This document shows positions 29,148-37,431 of a stretch of DNA of 64,000 bases, in pieces; positions within the stretch are counted from its first letter, which is position 1; each line of letters starts with the position of its first letter. The position numbers were made by a program, and so were the translations under genes. The notes beneath the pieces are model-generated. The model saw only the letters and a program-made list of their open reading frames with translations, ran no database searches and had not been told where the DNA came from. Source of the DNA: Actinoplanes subtropicus (GTDB lineage: Bacteria; Actinomycetota; Actinomycetes; Mycobacteriales; Micromonosporaceae); contig NZ_JOJL01000023.1 in assembly GCF_000721705.1 (NCBI RefSeq), positions 62,001 through 126,000 on the forward strand, in the 5' to 3' direction.

Positions 29148-30683
29148 CTACCCGGCCTCGCCGGCCGGGCGGGCGCCGAGCAGGCGGACCGTGTCGATCG
29201 TGTCGGCCTCGGCGGCCGGCTTGTCGTCGCGATAGCGCAGCACCCGGGCGAAGCGCAGCGCCACCCCGCCGGGATAGCGCGGGGACGTCTGCACGCCGTC
29301 GAAGGCGATCTCGACCACCTGCTCGGGGCGCACCCGCACCACCCAGCCGTCGTCGCTGACCGCGAGCTCCTGGAAGCGGGCCGTCTGCCAGCGCAAAAGC
29401 TCGTCGGTCAGGCCCTTGAAGGTCTTGCCCAGCATCACGAAGCCGCCGGTCGCCGGGTCGAGGGCGCCGAGGTGCAGGTTGGACAGCCAGCCTCGGCGCC
29501 GGCCGTGCCCCCACTCGACGGCGAGCACGACCAGGTCGAGCGTGTGCCGGGGCTTGACCTTGACCCAGGCGGAGCCGCGGCGGCCCACGTCATAGGGCGC
29601 CTCCATGGCCTTGACGACCACGCCCTCCTGCCCGTGGGCCAGGGCGGCGGCGAAGGCGGCCGCGGCCTGCTCCTCGGTGGTCGCCGTCGACCGGCCGACG
29701 ATCAGCTCGGGCGGCAGCGCGCCGGCCAGGGCGGCCCAGCGCACCCGGCCCGGCTCGTCGAGCAGGTCGGCGCCGTCGAGGTGGAGCAGATCGAAGAAAT
29801 ACGGCACCAGGGCCAGCGGGGCCTTGCCGGCGCCCCGGGTGGCGGCGCGACTCGACGTCTCCTGGAACGGGCGGGGGCGGCCGGACGCGTCGAGGGTCAT
29901 CGCCTCGCCGTCGAGCACCGCCTCGCGCACCGGCAGCTTGCGGACCATGGCCACCACCTCGGGCATCCGGGCGGTGATGTCGTCGAGGCTGCGGGTGAAG
30001 ACGGCCACCTCGTCGGCGGAGCGGTGCACCTGGATGCGGATGCCATCCAGCTTCACGTCGACCGTGGCCGGGGCGCCGGTGGCGAGCAGCGCGGCGCTCA
30101 CGTCGGGGGCGCTCTGCGCGAGCATCGGCGTCAGCGGGGTGCCGACCCGCAGGTGGATCTCGGCCAGCGCGGCGGCGCCCCCGGTCAGGGCGGCGACCGC
30201 CACCTGTTTGAGATCGCCGGAGAGCAGCAGCGCCCGGCGGACCGCGGTGAGCGGCACCTCGGCCGCGCGCGCGATCGCATCGGCCAGCAGGCCGGCCTGG
30301 GCGCCCTGGCGCAGCTCGCCGCCGAACAGCCCGATCAGCAGCCGTTGCTCGTCGGCCGTGGCGGCGCCGAACAGCGCGCCGATCAGGTCTCGCCGGCGCT
30401 GCTGCGAGCCGGCGCCGGCCACCACCGAGATCTCGGCGATCGCCGCGTCGACCCCGCCCACGGTGAGCGTGGCCTCGGCGGCGGGCGGCGGACGGTCGCG
30501 CAGGCTCGCATGGCCCACACCCGTCTGCCGCTGCCGCAGCTCGCCGGCGAGAAACGCCGAGCCGGCTGCGATCTCGCCGGGATCGAGCCGGCGCAGCGCG
30601 TCGGCCAGCAGCTCGATCTTCGCCTTGCGCCCGGAGGTCGCCGTCACGGCGGCCGAGGTGGCCGCCAGGTCAAGGAACCGCAC
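29148..30683 (-). CDS. ligB: ATP-dependent DNA ligase (LigB type)
   Basis: A 511-residue ATP-dependent DNA ligase of the mycobacterial LigB type. An N-terminal helical DNA-binding domain (about residues 1-180) precedes the nucleotidyltransferase core with the adenylation lysine in VDVKLDGIRIQVHR (K211), motif III region FFDLLHLDG, motif IV EGVVVKAMEAPYD and motif V SAWVKVKP, then an OB-fold ending VVEIAFDGVQTSPRYPGGVALRFARVLRYRDDK. It seals nicks in duplex DNA, in addition to the essential NAD-dependent LigA. It lies 85 bp downstream of a small gene whose promoter carries a perfect LexA box, so it may be part of the SOS regulon. Confidence 0.93.
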   Translation of the reverse strand: MRFLDLAATSAAVTATSGRKAKIELLADALRRLDPGEIAAGSAFLAGELRQRQTGVGHASLRDRPPPAAEATLTVGGVDAAIAEISVVAGAGSQQRRRDLIGALFGAATADEQRLLIGLFGGELRQGAQAGLLADAIARAAEVPLTAVRRALLLSGDLKQVAVAALTGGAAALAEIHLRVGTPLTPMLAQSAPDVSAALLATGAPATVDVKLDGIRIQVHRSADEVAVFTRSLDDITARMPEVVAMVRKLPVREAVLDGEAMTLDASGRPRPFQETSSRAATRGAGKAPLALVPYFFDLLHLDGADLLDEPGRVRWAALAGALPPELIVGRSTATTEEQAAAAFAAALAHGQEGVVVKAMEAPYDVGRRGSAWVKVKPRHTLDLVVLAVEWGHGRRRGWLSNLHLGALDPATGGFVMLGKTFKGLTDELLRWQTARFQELAVSDDGWVVRVRPEQVVEIAFDGVQTSPRYPGGVALRFARVLRYRDDKPAAEADTIDTVRLLGARPAGEAG

Positions 30684-30768
30684 GGCCCCATCCTGGCAGC
30701 CACCACCGACATTTTTCGCCCGCTCGCGTGGCCCGACCCCCGGACCGCTGAGCTGGGGTCATCGCGGA

Positions 30769-31059
30769 TCAGGCGGCGAGCGGCTCGGCGATGCGGAAAC
30801 CGCGCGCCCGGACCGCATCGGCGACCCGGCTGACCTGCGCGTCGAGCGCGCAGAGCGAGGCCGAGATCTCCTCGAGGTGTTCGGTCAGGGCGGAATCGTC
30901 CCACCCCTCGACATGGACATGGTCGAGCGCCAGGACGGCCGCCCGCAGCCGCGCGATGGACTCCATCCGGTCGTGAGAACGGAGCCGATCGATGGCGTTA
31001 CGCGGCCCGACGGGCATCGGCCGCACCAGCAGAGTTACCGAGGCATCATTCGAACGCAT
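30769..31059 (-). CDS. small SOS-box-controlled protein, unknown
   Basis: A protein of about 96 residues of unknown family, mostly helical, soluble and with no Cys except one. The C-terminal 65 residues (RMESIARLRAAVLALDHVH... to SLCALDAQVSRVADAVRARG) look like two amphipathic helices able to dimerise. ATG 31059 lies inside a perfect LexA palindrome (31050-31065). On the minus strand TAAGCT ends 7 bases before this ATG, which fits a leaderless transcript starting at the A of ATG. Later starts are ATG 31017 and ATG 30966. It is followed 85 bp later by ligB on the same strand. A DNA-damage-related role is inferred from context only. Confidence 0.65.
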   Translation of the reverse strand: MRSNDASVTLLVRPMPVGPRNAIDRLRSHDRMESIARLRAAVLALDHVHVEGWDDSALTEHLEEISASLCALDAQVSRVADAVRARGFRIAEPLAA

Positions 31060-31065
31060 GTTCGA
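31050..31065. promoter_or_regulatory. LexA (SOS) box
   Basis: A perfect 16-bp palindrome TCGAACGCATGTTCGA, matching the actinobacterial LexA consensus TCGAAC-N4-GTTCGA. It overlaps the start codon of the small gene at 31059. On the minus strand, TAAGCT (31069-31074) and TTGGTC about 18 bp further upstream make a plausible -10/-35 pair, placing LexA directly over the start point. Confidence 0.85.
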
Positions 31066-31244
31066 TAGCTTACCGGGCTCGTCCTCTGAGGACCAACTTC
31101 AAAATCCGTTTCCCGTACGCGTGGGGTGGGCCCCGGATGCGCAACCGGACGGGCCCGCCCGGCGGCCGAGCGCGGAGGGTGACCATGCAGGTCGCCGGTC
31201 CGCTGCACCGGGGACTTTTGGCACGCGTACGGCCAACGGGTTTT

Positions 31245-32723
31245 CTATCCGGTCATCAGCGGCGGGAACTGGCGGAGGGCGTCGGCGGGGAGGGCGGCGG
31301 CGGCCACGAAGCCGTCGGGGCGGATCAGGTAGAGGTGGTCGGGGCGGAGAAAAGTGTCGGGGGCCTCGGGGAAGATGTGGACCGGGACGCCGAGGTCGGG
31401 GATGTCGGTGGCCCGGAAGCCGCCGTAGGCGTGGACCTGCCAGCGGAGGGAGCGGAGCGGAACGTAGTTGTCGCCGGTCCAGGGCAGGCGGCGGCCGACC
31501 ACGGAGTCCCGGTGGCCGCCCGACGCGTGCTCGGCGCCGGGGGTCATCCAGTAGTGGATGCGAGTTTGGGAGACGTATTGGAAGAGTCGCGAGCCGCCTC
31601 GCGTGCTGGGTAGCACGCGGACGCCGATCGGGGCGATGAGGGGGACGATCAGTCGCCGCATCGCGCGGGAGAGGGGTTTCTGTGAGGTGACGCCGGAGAA
31701 GATGCGGTCCGTGGTGCCGACCAGGCGCTTCGCGACCGGGCGGCGCTCGGCCTCGTAGCGGTCGAGCCAGTTGTCGCGGCGCCGGCCCTGGATGACGTCG
31801 GCCAGCTTGAAGGCGAGGTTGTGCGCGTCCTGCAGGCCGGTGTTCATGCCCTGGCCGCCGACCGGGGAATGCACGTGCGCGGCGTCGCCGGCCAGGAAGA
31901 ACGGGCCGTCGCGGAAAGCCGCGGCGATGCGATGGTGCACGCGGTAGGTGGCGAACCAGCGCGACCGGTCGTAGGTGACCGCGAACTTGCGTATGCGGGG
32001 GCGCACGTCCTCCTCGGACAGTTCGCCGTCGCCGTCCTCGTCGCGCACCAGGCCGATCAGCCGCCACGAGCCGCGCCCGCGCATCGGGAAGCCGAGCAGG
32101 AAGTCGTCGGTGCCGGCGCGGACGTTGATCGCGCCCTCGACCAGGCCGCCGGCCGCGACCGCGTCGAGCACGTAGAAGCGGTGCGGGTTGGTCAGCCCCT
32201 CGAAGGCGATCCGGCGGCGCTTGCGGATCGCCGAGTTCGCCCCGTCGCAGCCGACGCAGAAGCGCGCCCGGACGGTGTCGTTGCCGACCTTGGCCACGAC
32301 ACCGGAGTCGGTCTGCTTGATCGCGGTGACCGCCGTCTCCCAGCGCACGTCGAGGCCGAGCTTCTGCAGGTTCTCGTGGAGGATCTCTTCGTTCCGGCTC
32401 TGCTCGAGGACCTCCAGGTACGGGTACGGCGTGACGCCCTGGCCGAGCGGGCCCAGCGGCACCCGGCCGAAGGCACGGTCGAGATAGCCGGGCGCGAGCG
32501 CGTCGGCTCGCTGCGCCGCGGCCAGCACGAGGTCACCGAGGCCGAGTTGATCGTAGATCTCGAGGCTGCGGGCCTGCACGACGAGCGCCCGGGACTCCCT
32601 GGTCGGCCCGTCCTTGCCGTCCACAATGATCACGTTGACCCCGAGCTTGACCAGCCAGTTCGCCAGCATCAGCCCGGTCGGCCCGGCGCCCACCACCAGC
32701 ACGTCGCACGTCAGCTCGGCCAT
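31245..32723 (-). CDS. FAD-dependent aromatic monooxygenase
   Basis: A 492-residue flavoprotein of the PheA/TfdB group A hydroxylase family, which uses NAD(P)H and O2 to hydroxylate aromatic or polyketide substrates. It has the Rossmann GxGxxG in VLVVGAGPTGLMLANWL, the DG motif VGCDGANSAIRK and the FAD-binding GDAAHVHSPVGGQGMNTGLQDA. The C-terminal domain from about residue 370 is shorter than in phenol hydroxylase and thioredoxin-like in arrangement, and ends DHLYLIRPDGFVAAAALP. No biosynthetic cluster surrounds it, so the substrate is unknown. It ends 16 bp upstream-side of the M20 gene but reads in the same direction, after it. Confidence 0.88.
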   Translation of the reverse strand: MAELTCDVLVVGAGPTGLMLANWLVKLGVNVIIVDGKDGPTRESRALVVQARSLEIYDQLGLGDLVLAAAQRADALAPGYLDRAFGRVPLGPLGQGVTPYPYLEVLEQSRNEEILHENLQKLGLDVRWETAVTAIKQTDSGVVAKVGNDTVRARFCVGCDGANSAIRKRRRIAFEGLTNPHRFYVLDAVAAGGLVEGAINVRAGTDDFLLGFPMRGRGSWRLIGLVRDEDGDGELSEEDVRPRIRKFAVTYDRSRWFATYRVHHRIAAAFRDGPFFLAGDAAHVHSPVGGQGMNTGLQDAHNLAFKLADVIQGRRRDNWLDRYEAERRPVAKRLVGTTDRIFSGVTSQKPLSRAMRRLIVPLIAPIGVRVLPSTRGGSRLFQYVSQTRIHYWMTPGAEHASGGHRDSVVGRRLPWTGDNYVPLRSLRWQVHAYGGFRATDIPDLGVPVHIFPEAPDTFLRPDHLYLIRPDGFVAAAALPADALRQFPPLMTG

Positions 32724-32738
32724 CGGTGACCAGCCTCC

Positions 32739-34091
32739 TCAGGTCGTGAGCGCCTCCGCCACGTTCTTGAGCAGCAGCGCCTCGGCCAGGCAGGCCCGCT
32801 CGAACTCGCCCAGGTGCAGGCTCTCGTCCGGCCCGTGTGCCCCGGAATAGGGGTCTTCAACGCCAGTGACCAAAATGGACGCCTTGGGGAAAAGTTCCTG
32901 GAAGGTGGCGATGAACGGGATCGACCCGCCAACGCCCATGTCGACCGGCTTCGCGCCGTCCCAGGCGCTGGTGAAGGCGGCGCGGGCGGCCTCGTAGGCC
33001 GGGCCGGTCGCGTCGATCACGCAGGGCGAGCCGTCGCTCTCCAGCGTGACCTCGACCTGGGCGCCCCACGGCACGTTCTTCTCCAGGTGGGCGCGGACCG
33101 CCGCGTACGCGGACTTGGGGTCGTCGCCGGGCGCCAGCCGTACGCTGATCTTGGCCTTCGCCGTGGGCTGCAACGCGTTCGCCGCCTCGAGCGTGCGCGG
33201 CGCGTCGACGCCGAGGATGGAGATCGACGGCTTGGTCCAGATCCGGTCGGTGATCGTGCCGTGGCCGATCAGCTCGACGCCGTCGAGCACGCCGCCCTCG
33301 TGCCGGTAGCGGTCCTCGGGGTAGTCCACGCTGGCGCCCTCGCGCCCGACCAGGCCGTCGACCGCGACCTCGCCGGCGTCGTCGTGCAGGCTGGTCAGCA
33401 GCCGGGAGAGGACCATCAGCGCGTCCGGGATCGGGCCGCCGAACATGCCGCTGTGCACGGCGCTCTTGAGCACCTTGACCTCGGCGAACAGGTTGACCAG
33501 GCCGCGCAGCGAGGTGGTCAGCGCGGGCAGGCCGATGTCCCAGTTGCCGGAGTCGGCGATGACGATGACGTCGGAGCGCAGCTCGTCGGTGTGCGCCGCG
33601 ATGATGTCGTTGAGCGAGTCGGAGCCGTACTCCTCCTCGCCCTCGACGAACACGACCACGCCGACCGGCAGGTCGTCGCCCCAGGCGCGCAGGGCGGCAA
33701 CGTGCGCCATCACGCCGGCCTTGTCGTCGGCGGCGCCGCGGCCGTAGAGCCGGCCGTCCCGCTCGACCGGCTCGAACGGGTCGCTGCTCCAGAGCGCCGG
33801 GTCGCCCACCGGCTGCACGTCGTGGTGCGCGTAGAGCAGCACCGTCGGGGCGCCGCCCGGCGCCGCCTTGCGCCCGATCACGGCGGGCTGGCCGCCGTGC
33901 CGCACGATCCGCACCTCGAGGCCGCAGCCGCGCAGCAGCTCGGCCACGGCCTCCGCGGACCGCTCGACCTGGGAGTGGTCGAAGCCCTCGAAGGCGATGC
34001 CGGGAATCCGGACCAGACGCTCCAGGTCGGCACGGACTCCGGGCATCTCCCGCGCGATCGCGGCACGCAGATCGGTTTCGCTCATGGTCAT
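32739..34091 (-). CDS. M20 family dipeptidase
   Basis: A 450-residue zinc peptidase of the M20/M28 dipeptidase group. The metal and catalytic positions are readable: LLYAHHDVQP (first zinc His and Asp), GRGAADDKAG (bridging Asp), FVEGEEEYGS (general-base Glu and zinc Glu), VIADSGNWD, and the C-terminal His in YSGAHGPDES. The dimerisation lid domain lies between about residues 200 and 330. ATG 34091 or ATG 34085 is the start; upstream there is only a weak AGGA. A repeat element (34100-34243) begins just 9 bp before the start codon, so the native leader was probably replaced. Confidence 0.92.
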   Translation of the reverse strand: MTMSETDLRAAIAREMPGVRADLERLVRIPGIAFEGFDHSQVERSAEAVAELLRGCGLEVRIVRHGGQPAVIGRKAAPGGAPTVLLYAHHDVQPVGDPALWSSDPFEPVERDGRLYGRGAADDKAGVMAHVAALRAWGDDLPVGVVVFVEGEEEYGSDSLNDIIAAHTDELRSDVIVIADSGNWDIGLPALTTSLRGLVNLFAEVKVLKSAVHSGMFGGPIPDALMVLSRLLTSLHDDAGEVAVDGLVGREGASVDYPEDRYRHEGGVLDGVELIGHGTITDRIWTKPSISILGVDAPRTLEAANALQPTAKAKISVRLAPGDDPKSAYAAVRAHLEKNVPWGAQVEVTLESDGSPCVIDATGPAYEAARAAFTSAWDGAKPVDMGVGGSIPFIATFQELFPKASILVTGVEDPYSGAHGPDESLHLGEFERACLAEALLLKNVAEALTT

Positions 34092-34099
34092 GAACCGAT

Positions 34100-34243
34100 C
34101 CTAGGGTCTGTGTCGAAGTGGGGGCCGGAGCGAGGCGAGGTCCAGGCGTCGTCTGGGTGTGCGCCGCGGGCGCCCGAATACCGGGGTTGTATTCGGGTGT
34201 TCGCGGCGTGCGCCCAGGCGGCGGCTGGGCCACGCCGCAGCCC
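34100..34243. mobile_element. MITE-like repeat, rearranged copy lacking one end
   Basis: The left end CCTAGGGTCTGTGTCGAAGT and the following 40 bases match 61065-61125 with one or two changes. About 76 extra bases then follow, forming an imperfect hairpin (arms near 34153-34180 and 34188-34215), flanked by CTGGG on each side, after which the match resumes (GGCCACGCCGCAGCCC). The right terminal repeat is missing: sequence switches to M48 protease coding DNA at 34244. The M20 start is 9 bp outside the left end. Confidence 0.85.
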
Positions 34244-35175
34244 TCCTGCGAGGTCGTGAAGGTTTCCCGGTACGAGTTGGCGGCCGCCTTCACATCGTCG
34301 GTGACCGAGGCGTCGCCGTCCGAGTCGCGGCGCGGGTAGTCGCCGGCGAGGATCCGCGCGTACTCCCCCGAGTCGATCCATTTGCGCAGCTCGAGGGCGC
34401 GCGCGACGGGCACCGGATGGGTGCTCCACATGGTCATGCCGATCTTGTGGAGGCTGTCCCGGAGGTCGCCGCCGCCCTCGTACTCGGCGGCCTGCTCGAG
34501 GAACGCCGCCGTGTCGATCTGCGACAGGTCGCCGCCGCCGGCCAGCTTCATCAGCAGCCGGGTCGAGGCGGCCGGGTCCTGCCCGGCGAGCAGGCCGGCC
34601 CGGTCGGCGGAGAGCTCGGCCTTGCGCCACCACTCGAACATCGCCGCGAGGATGGCCCGCAGCGCGATCGCGCCGATCGGCAGCCAGGCCAGCGAGACCG
34701 TCCAGCGGGTCAGGATCATCATGATCGTGCGGTAGACCGAGTGGCCGCTGCGGACGTGGCCCAGCTCGTGGCCCAGCACCGCGCGCAGCTCGTCGTCGTC
34801 GAGCCGCTCCACCGCCCCGGTGGTGATCACGATGAACGGCTTGTCCAGGCCGATCGCCGAGCCGTTGATGACCGGGTCCTGCGCCACGTACAGCTCGGGC
34901 AGCTCGGCCACGTCGAGGGTGGCGGCGGCCTCGGTGAAGCGCTGGTAGACCCTCGGATACTGCCGGTGGTCGACGCGGATGGCGCTGGCCAGGAACTGCA
35001 GGCGGAAGCCGCGCTCGTTCCACATCCCGAAGAACGTCTTGATCAGATCGTCGAACCCGCGCAGCTCCCGCAGGGCGGTCAACGCGCCGCGGTCGGCGGG
35101 GTGTTCCCAGGCCCGGGAGCTGATCCCGGTCAGTGTGACCCGCCGGCGTACCGGGCGGCTCTCCTCGTCGGTCAT
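34243..35175 (-). CDS. M48 family metallopeptidase, 3' end replaced by repeat
   Basis: A zinc protease related to HtpX, with about 311 native residues. It has the zinc motif HELGHVRSGH (H136, H140) with the third ligand in KAELSADRAG, and two hydrophobic helices around TIMMILTRWTVSLAWLPIGAIALRAI. ATG 35175 overlaps the kinase stop by 4 bp. Native sequence ends at SYRETFTTSQ; the next codons come from the repeat element. No stop codon follows there: the frame stays open through the repeat and out of frame through the M20 gene to 32857, so the product would carry an unrelated tail of several hundred residues. Family members usually have an extra 30-50 residue C-terminus (from memory). Confidence 0.8.
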
Positions 35176-35780
35176 GAATCCACCCCGTCCTTCCGCTCGG
35201 TCAGCGGTACAAAGCGGTCGTCGCCGGTTGTCGCCGCGCCGTCGACGATCAGGTCGGCGGCAGCGGCGGTTCCGTCCTCGGCGAAGTGCCGGTCCTCGGC
35301 AGCACGCCACCGCTCAAGGTACGCCCGGAAAGCAACGCTGTCGTCGCCGTCGCGCGCGAGGGCCCGCCGCAGGCGCAGTTCGGACGGGGCAACGACGAAC
35401 ACCGCGAGGGACAGCTCGGGACGAATCTCACGCCGGGCGGCACTCACCCCCTCCAGGAGTACGGCGGGGGCCGGATCGACGATGAGCGGCGGTCCGGCGA
35501 ACTTTCCGAGGTGCCACTGGTAGCGCTGGTAGGTGGCTCGCTCGCCGCGCCGGAGTGGGGCCAGCACCTGTCGTTCCAGACGGTCCCAGAAGGTGAACTG
35601 GTCGTCCCAGCCGTCGAGCAGGTCGTCGGTGTGCACGACCGGGGCGTCGAGCAGCTTGGCCAGCCGCAGCGCGAAGGTCGTCTTGCCGGCGCCGCTCGGC
35701 CCGTCGACGGCGACGAGCCGGGTACCGCCCAGCTTGGGAGGATTTAGGCTGATTTTTTCGGCTAAATTGGTGTATCTCAT
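35172..35780 (-). CDS. uridine kinase-like P-loop protein
   Basis: A 202-residue NTP-binding protein of the uridine kinase/phosphoribulokinase-like group. It has Walker [27 protein letters not shown] (substrate region), [27 protein letters not shown] (Walker B-like) and a lid with RRALARDGD. The length fits small actinobacterial uridine kinase-like proteins of unknown substrate. Its ATG overlaps the cobQ stop by 4 bp and its stop overlaps the M48 start by 4 bp, so it is translationally coupled between cobQ and the protease. Whether it acts in cobalamin metabolism is not shown. Confidence 0.82.
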   Translation of the reverse strand: MRYTNLAEKISLNPPKLGGTRLVAVDGPSGAGKTTFALRLAKLLDAPVVHTDDLLDGWDDQFTFWDRLERQVLAPLRRGERATYQRYQWHLGKFAGPPLIVDPAPAVLLEGVSAARREIRPELSLAVFVVAPSELRLRRALARDGDDSVAFRAYLERWRAAEDRHFAEDGTAAAADLIVDGAATTGDDRFVPLTERKDGVDS

Positions 35781-37306
35781 GTCGGGGCCCCGGGCGGCAC
35801 GAACGGCAGTCCCTTCGGCGGGCCCTGCTCGATCAGGCGCCACAAGGCATCCGTGTCGAGGTGCTCCTCGACCAGGTCGCCGAGCACGTCGAGGGCGCGT
35901 TCCCGGATGGCGGCGAACCGGGTCTCCGGCGCGACCGTGAAGCCGTGCCGGCCGGCCTGCCGCGCCGCCTCGGTCAGGAAGCGGCGGCGGAACTCGTCGT
36001 TCTCGAACGCGCCGTGCCAGTGCGTGCCGGCGACGCTGCCGGCGACGGCGCCCTCGGCTCGGCCGTCGGCGTACCTGAGTAGCGGCGCGGGTTCGCCCCG
36101 GGACACGAAGCCGTGGTGGATCTCGTAGCCGGTGACCGGGGCGCCCAGCCCCTCCCCCGCCGGCCGGGCGAGCGTCTTGCGCGCGCCGAACGTGATGCCG
36201 ACCGGCAGCAGGCCCAGCCCGGCGACCCGGCCGCGGCCGCTCTCCACCTCGTCGTCGATGGTCTCGGCGAGCATCTGGAAGCCGCCGCAGATGCCCAGCA
36301 CCGGCTTGCCGGCCGCGGCGTGCCGGTGGACCGCGTCGGCCAGGCCGGACGCGCGCAGCCACTCGAGGTCGCCGACCGTGGACTTCGAGCCGGGCAGGAC
36401 GACCAGGTCGGCGTCGGCGAGGTCGCCCGGCTCGACGGTGAGCTGCACCCGGACCCCGGGCTCGGCGGCCAGCGCCTCGGCGTCGGTGGCGTTGGAGATG
36501 CGCGGCAGCCGTACGACCGCGACGCGCAGCCACTGGTCGCCGCGCGGCGGCCCGGGGCGGCCGAGGGTGCGGCCGTAGGCGAGCGAGTCCTCGGCGTCCA
36601 GCCAGACCTCCGGATGGAACGGGAGCACGCCGTGCACCGGCCGGCTGGTCGCCTCGGTGATCATGTCGAGGCCGGGGCGCAGCAGGCCGGCGTCGCCGCG
36701 GAACTTGTTGATCACGAAGCCGGTGAGCAGCGCCTGATCCTCCGGGCCGAGCAGCGCGAGGGTGCCGTGGAAGGCGGCGAAGACCCCGCCCCGGTCGATG
36801 TCGCCGACCACGATCGTGGGCAGGCCGGCGTGCCGGGCCAGGCCCATGTTCACGAAGTCGCCCTCCCGCAGGTTGATCTCGGTGGGGCTGCCGGCGCCCT
36901 CGCAGATCACCGCGTCGTACTCGGCGCGCAGCTCGTCGAGGGTGGCCCAGGCGGTGGCGGCCAGTCGCTCGCGCATCGAGCGGTAGCTGCCGCCGGTGAC
37001 CGTGCCGATCGCCTCGCCGAGCAGCACGACCTGGCTGGACCGGTCGCTGCCCGGCTTGAGCAGCACCGGGTTGAACCGGAGGTCGGGCGGCAGGCCGCAC
37101 GCGGCGGCCTGCATGGCCTGGGCCCGGCCGAGCTCGCCGCCGCGGCCGTCCGGGCCGACCACGACCGCGGAGTTGTTCGACATGTTCTGCGCCTTGAACG
37201 GCGCGACCTTGACGCCGCGTCGATGCAGCCAGCGGCAGATGCCGGCGGTGACGACGCTCTTGCCGGCGTCGGAGGTGGTACCGGCCACGAGCAGGCCGCC
37301 GGTCAT
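35777..37306 (-). CDS. cobQ: cobyric acid synthase
   Basis: A 509-residue amidotransferase that amidates carboxylates b, d, e and g of adenosylcobyrinate diamide. The synthetase half has [43 protein letters not shown] and [12 protein letters not shown]. The glutaminase half keeps the Cys in [11 protein letters not shown] and the late His in [10 protein letters not shown], in contrast to CobB in this window. ATG 37306 has GGAG 6 bases upstream; the GTG at 37321 is less well placed. It is transcribed after cobD across a 108-bp spacer made of 56-bp repeats and is coupled to the kinase gene downstream. Confidence 0.95.
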   Translation of the reverse strand: MTGGLLVAGTTSDAGKSVVTAGICRWLHRRGVKVAPFKAQNMSNNSAVVVGPDGRGGELGRAQAMQAAACGLPPDLRFNPVLLKPGSDRSSQVVLLGEAIGTVTGGSYRSMRERLAATAWATLDELRAEYDAVICEGAGSPTEINLREGDFVNMGLARHAGLPTIVVGDIDRGGVFAAFHGTLALLGPEDQALLTGFVINKFRGDAGLLRPGLDMITEATSRPVHGVLPFHPEVWLDAEDSLAYGRTLGRPGPPRGDQWLRVAVVRLPRISNATDAEALAAEPGVRVQLTVEPGDLADADLVVLPGSKSTVGDLEWLRASGLADAVHRHAAAGKPVLGICGGFQMLAETIDDEVESGRGRVAGLGLLPVGITFGARKTLARPAGEGLGAPVTGYEIHHGFVSRGEPAPLLRYADGRAEGAVAGSVAGTHWHGAFENDEFRRRFLTEAARQAGRHGFTVAPETRFAAIRERALDVLGDLVEEHLDTDALWRLIEQGPPKGLPFVPPGAPT

Positions 37307-37431
37307 CGCCGGCTCCGGCACGTCATGGCGGGACCGGCGTCACGCAGCGGGCCGCCCGTCATCGCCGGCTCCGGCGCGCCATGGCGGGGCCGGCGTCACG
37401 CGGCCGGGCGCCGGTCATCGCCGGCTCCGGC
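37302..37431. repeat. tandem 56-bp repeat in cobD-cobQ spacer
   Basis: The string GTCATCGCCGGCTCCGGC begins at 37302, 37358 and 37414, giving two full units of 56 bp and a partial third. The units differ at a few positions. The array includes the cobQ start codon and Shine-Dalgarno at one end and the cobD stop codon at the other, so it appears to have grown by duplication of the cobQ leader or the cobD tail. Confidence 0.85.

Noticed and set aside
31066..31244. A small gene between the LexA-boxed gene and the monooxygenase
   Set aside because: No start with a ribosome-binding site and no codon bias; the region holds the -35/-10 of the small gene and otherwise nothing clear.
32857..34242. Treating the M48 read-through tail as a genuine fused domain
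   Set aside because: The tail is an out-of-frame reading of the M20 gene with no recognisable fold; it is the result of the lost stop codon.
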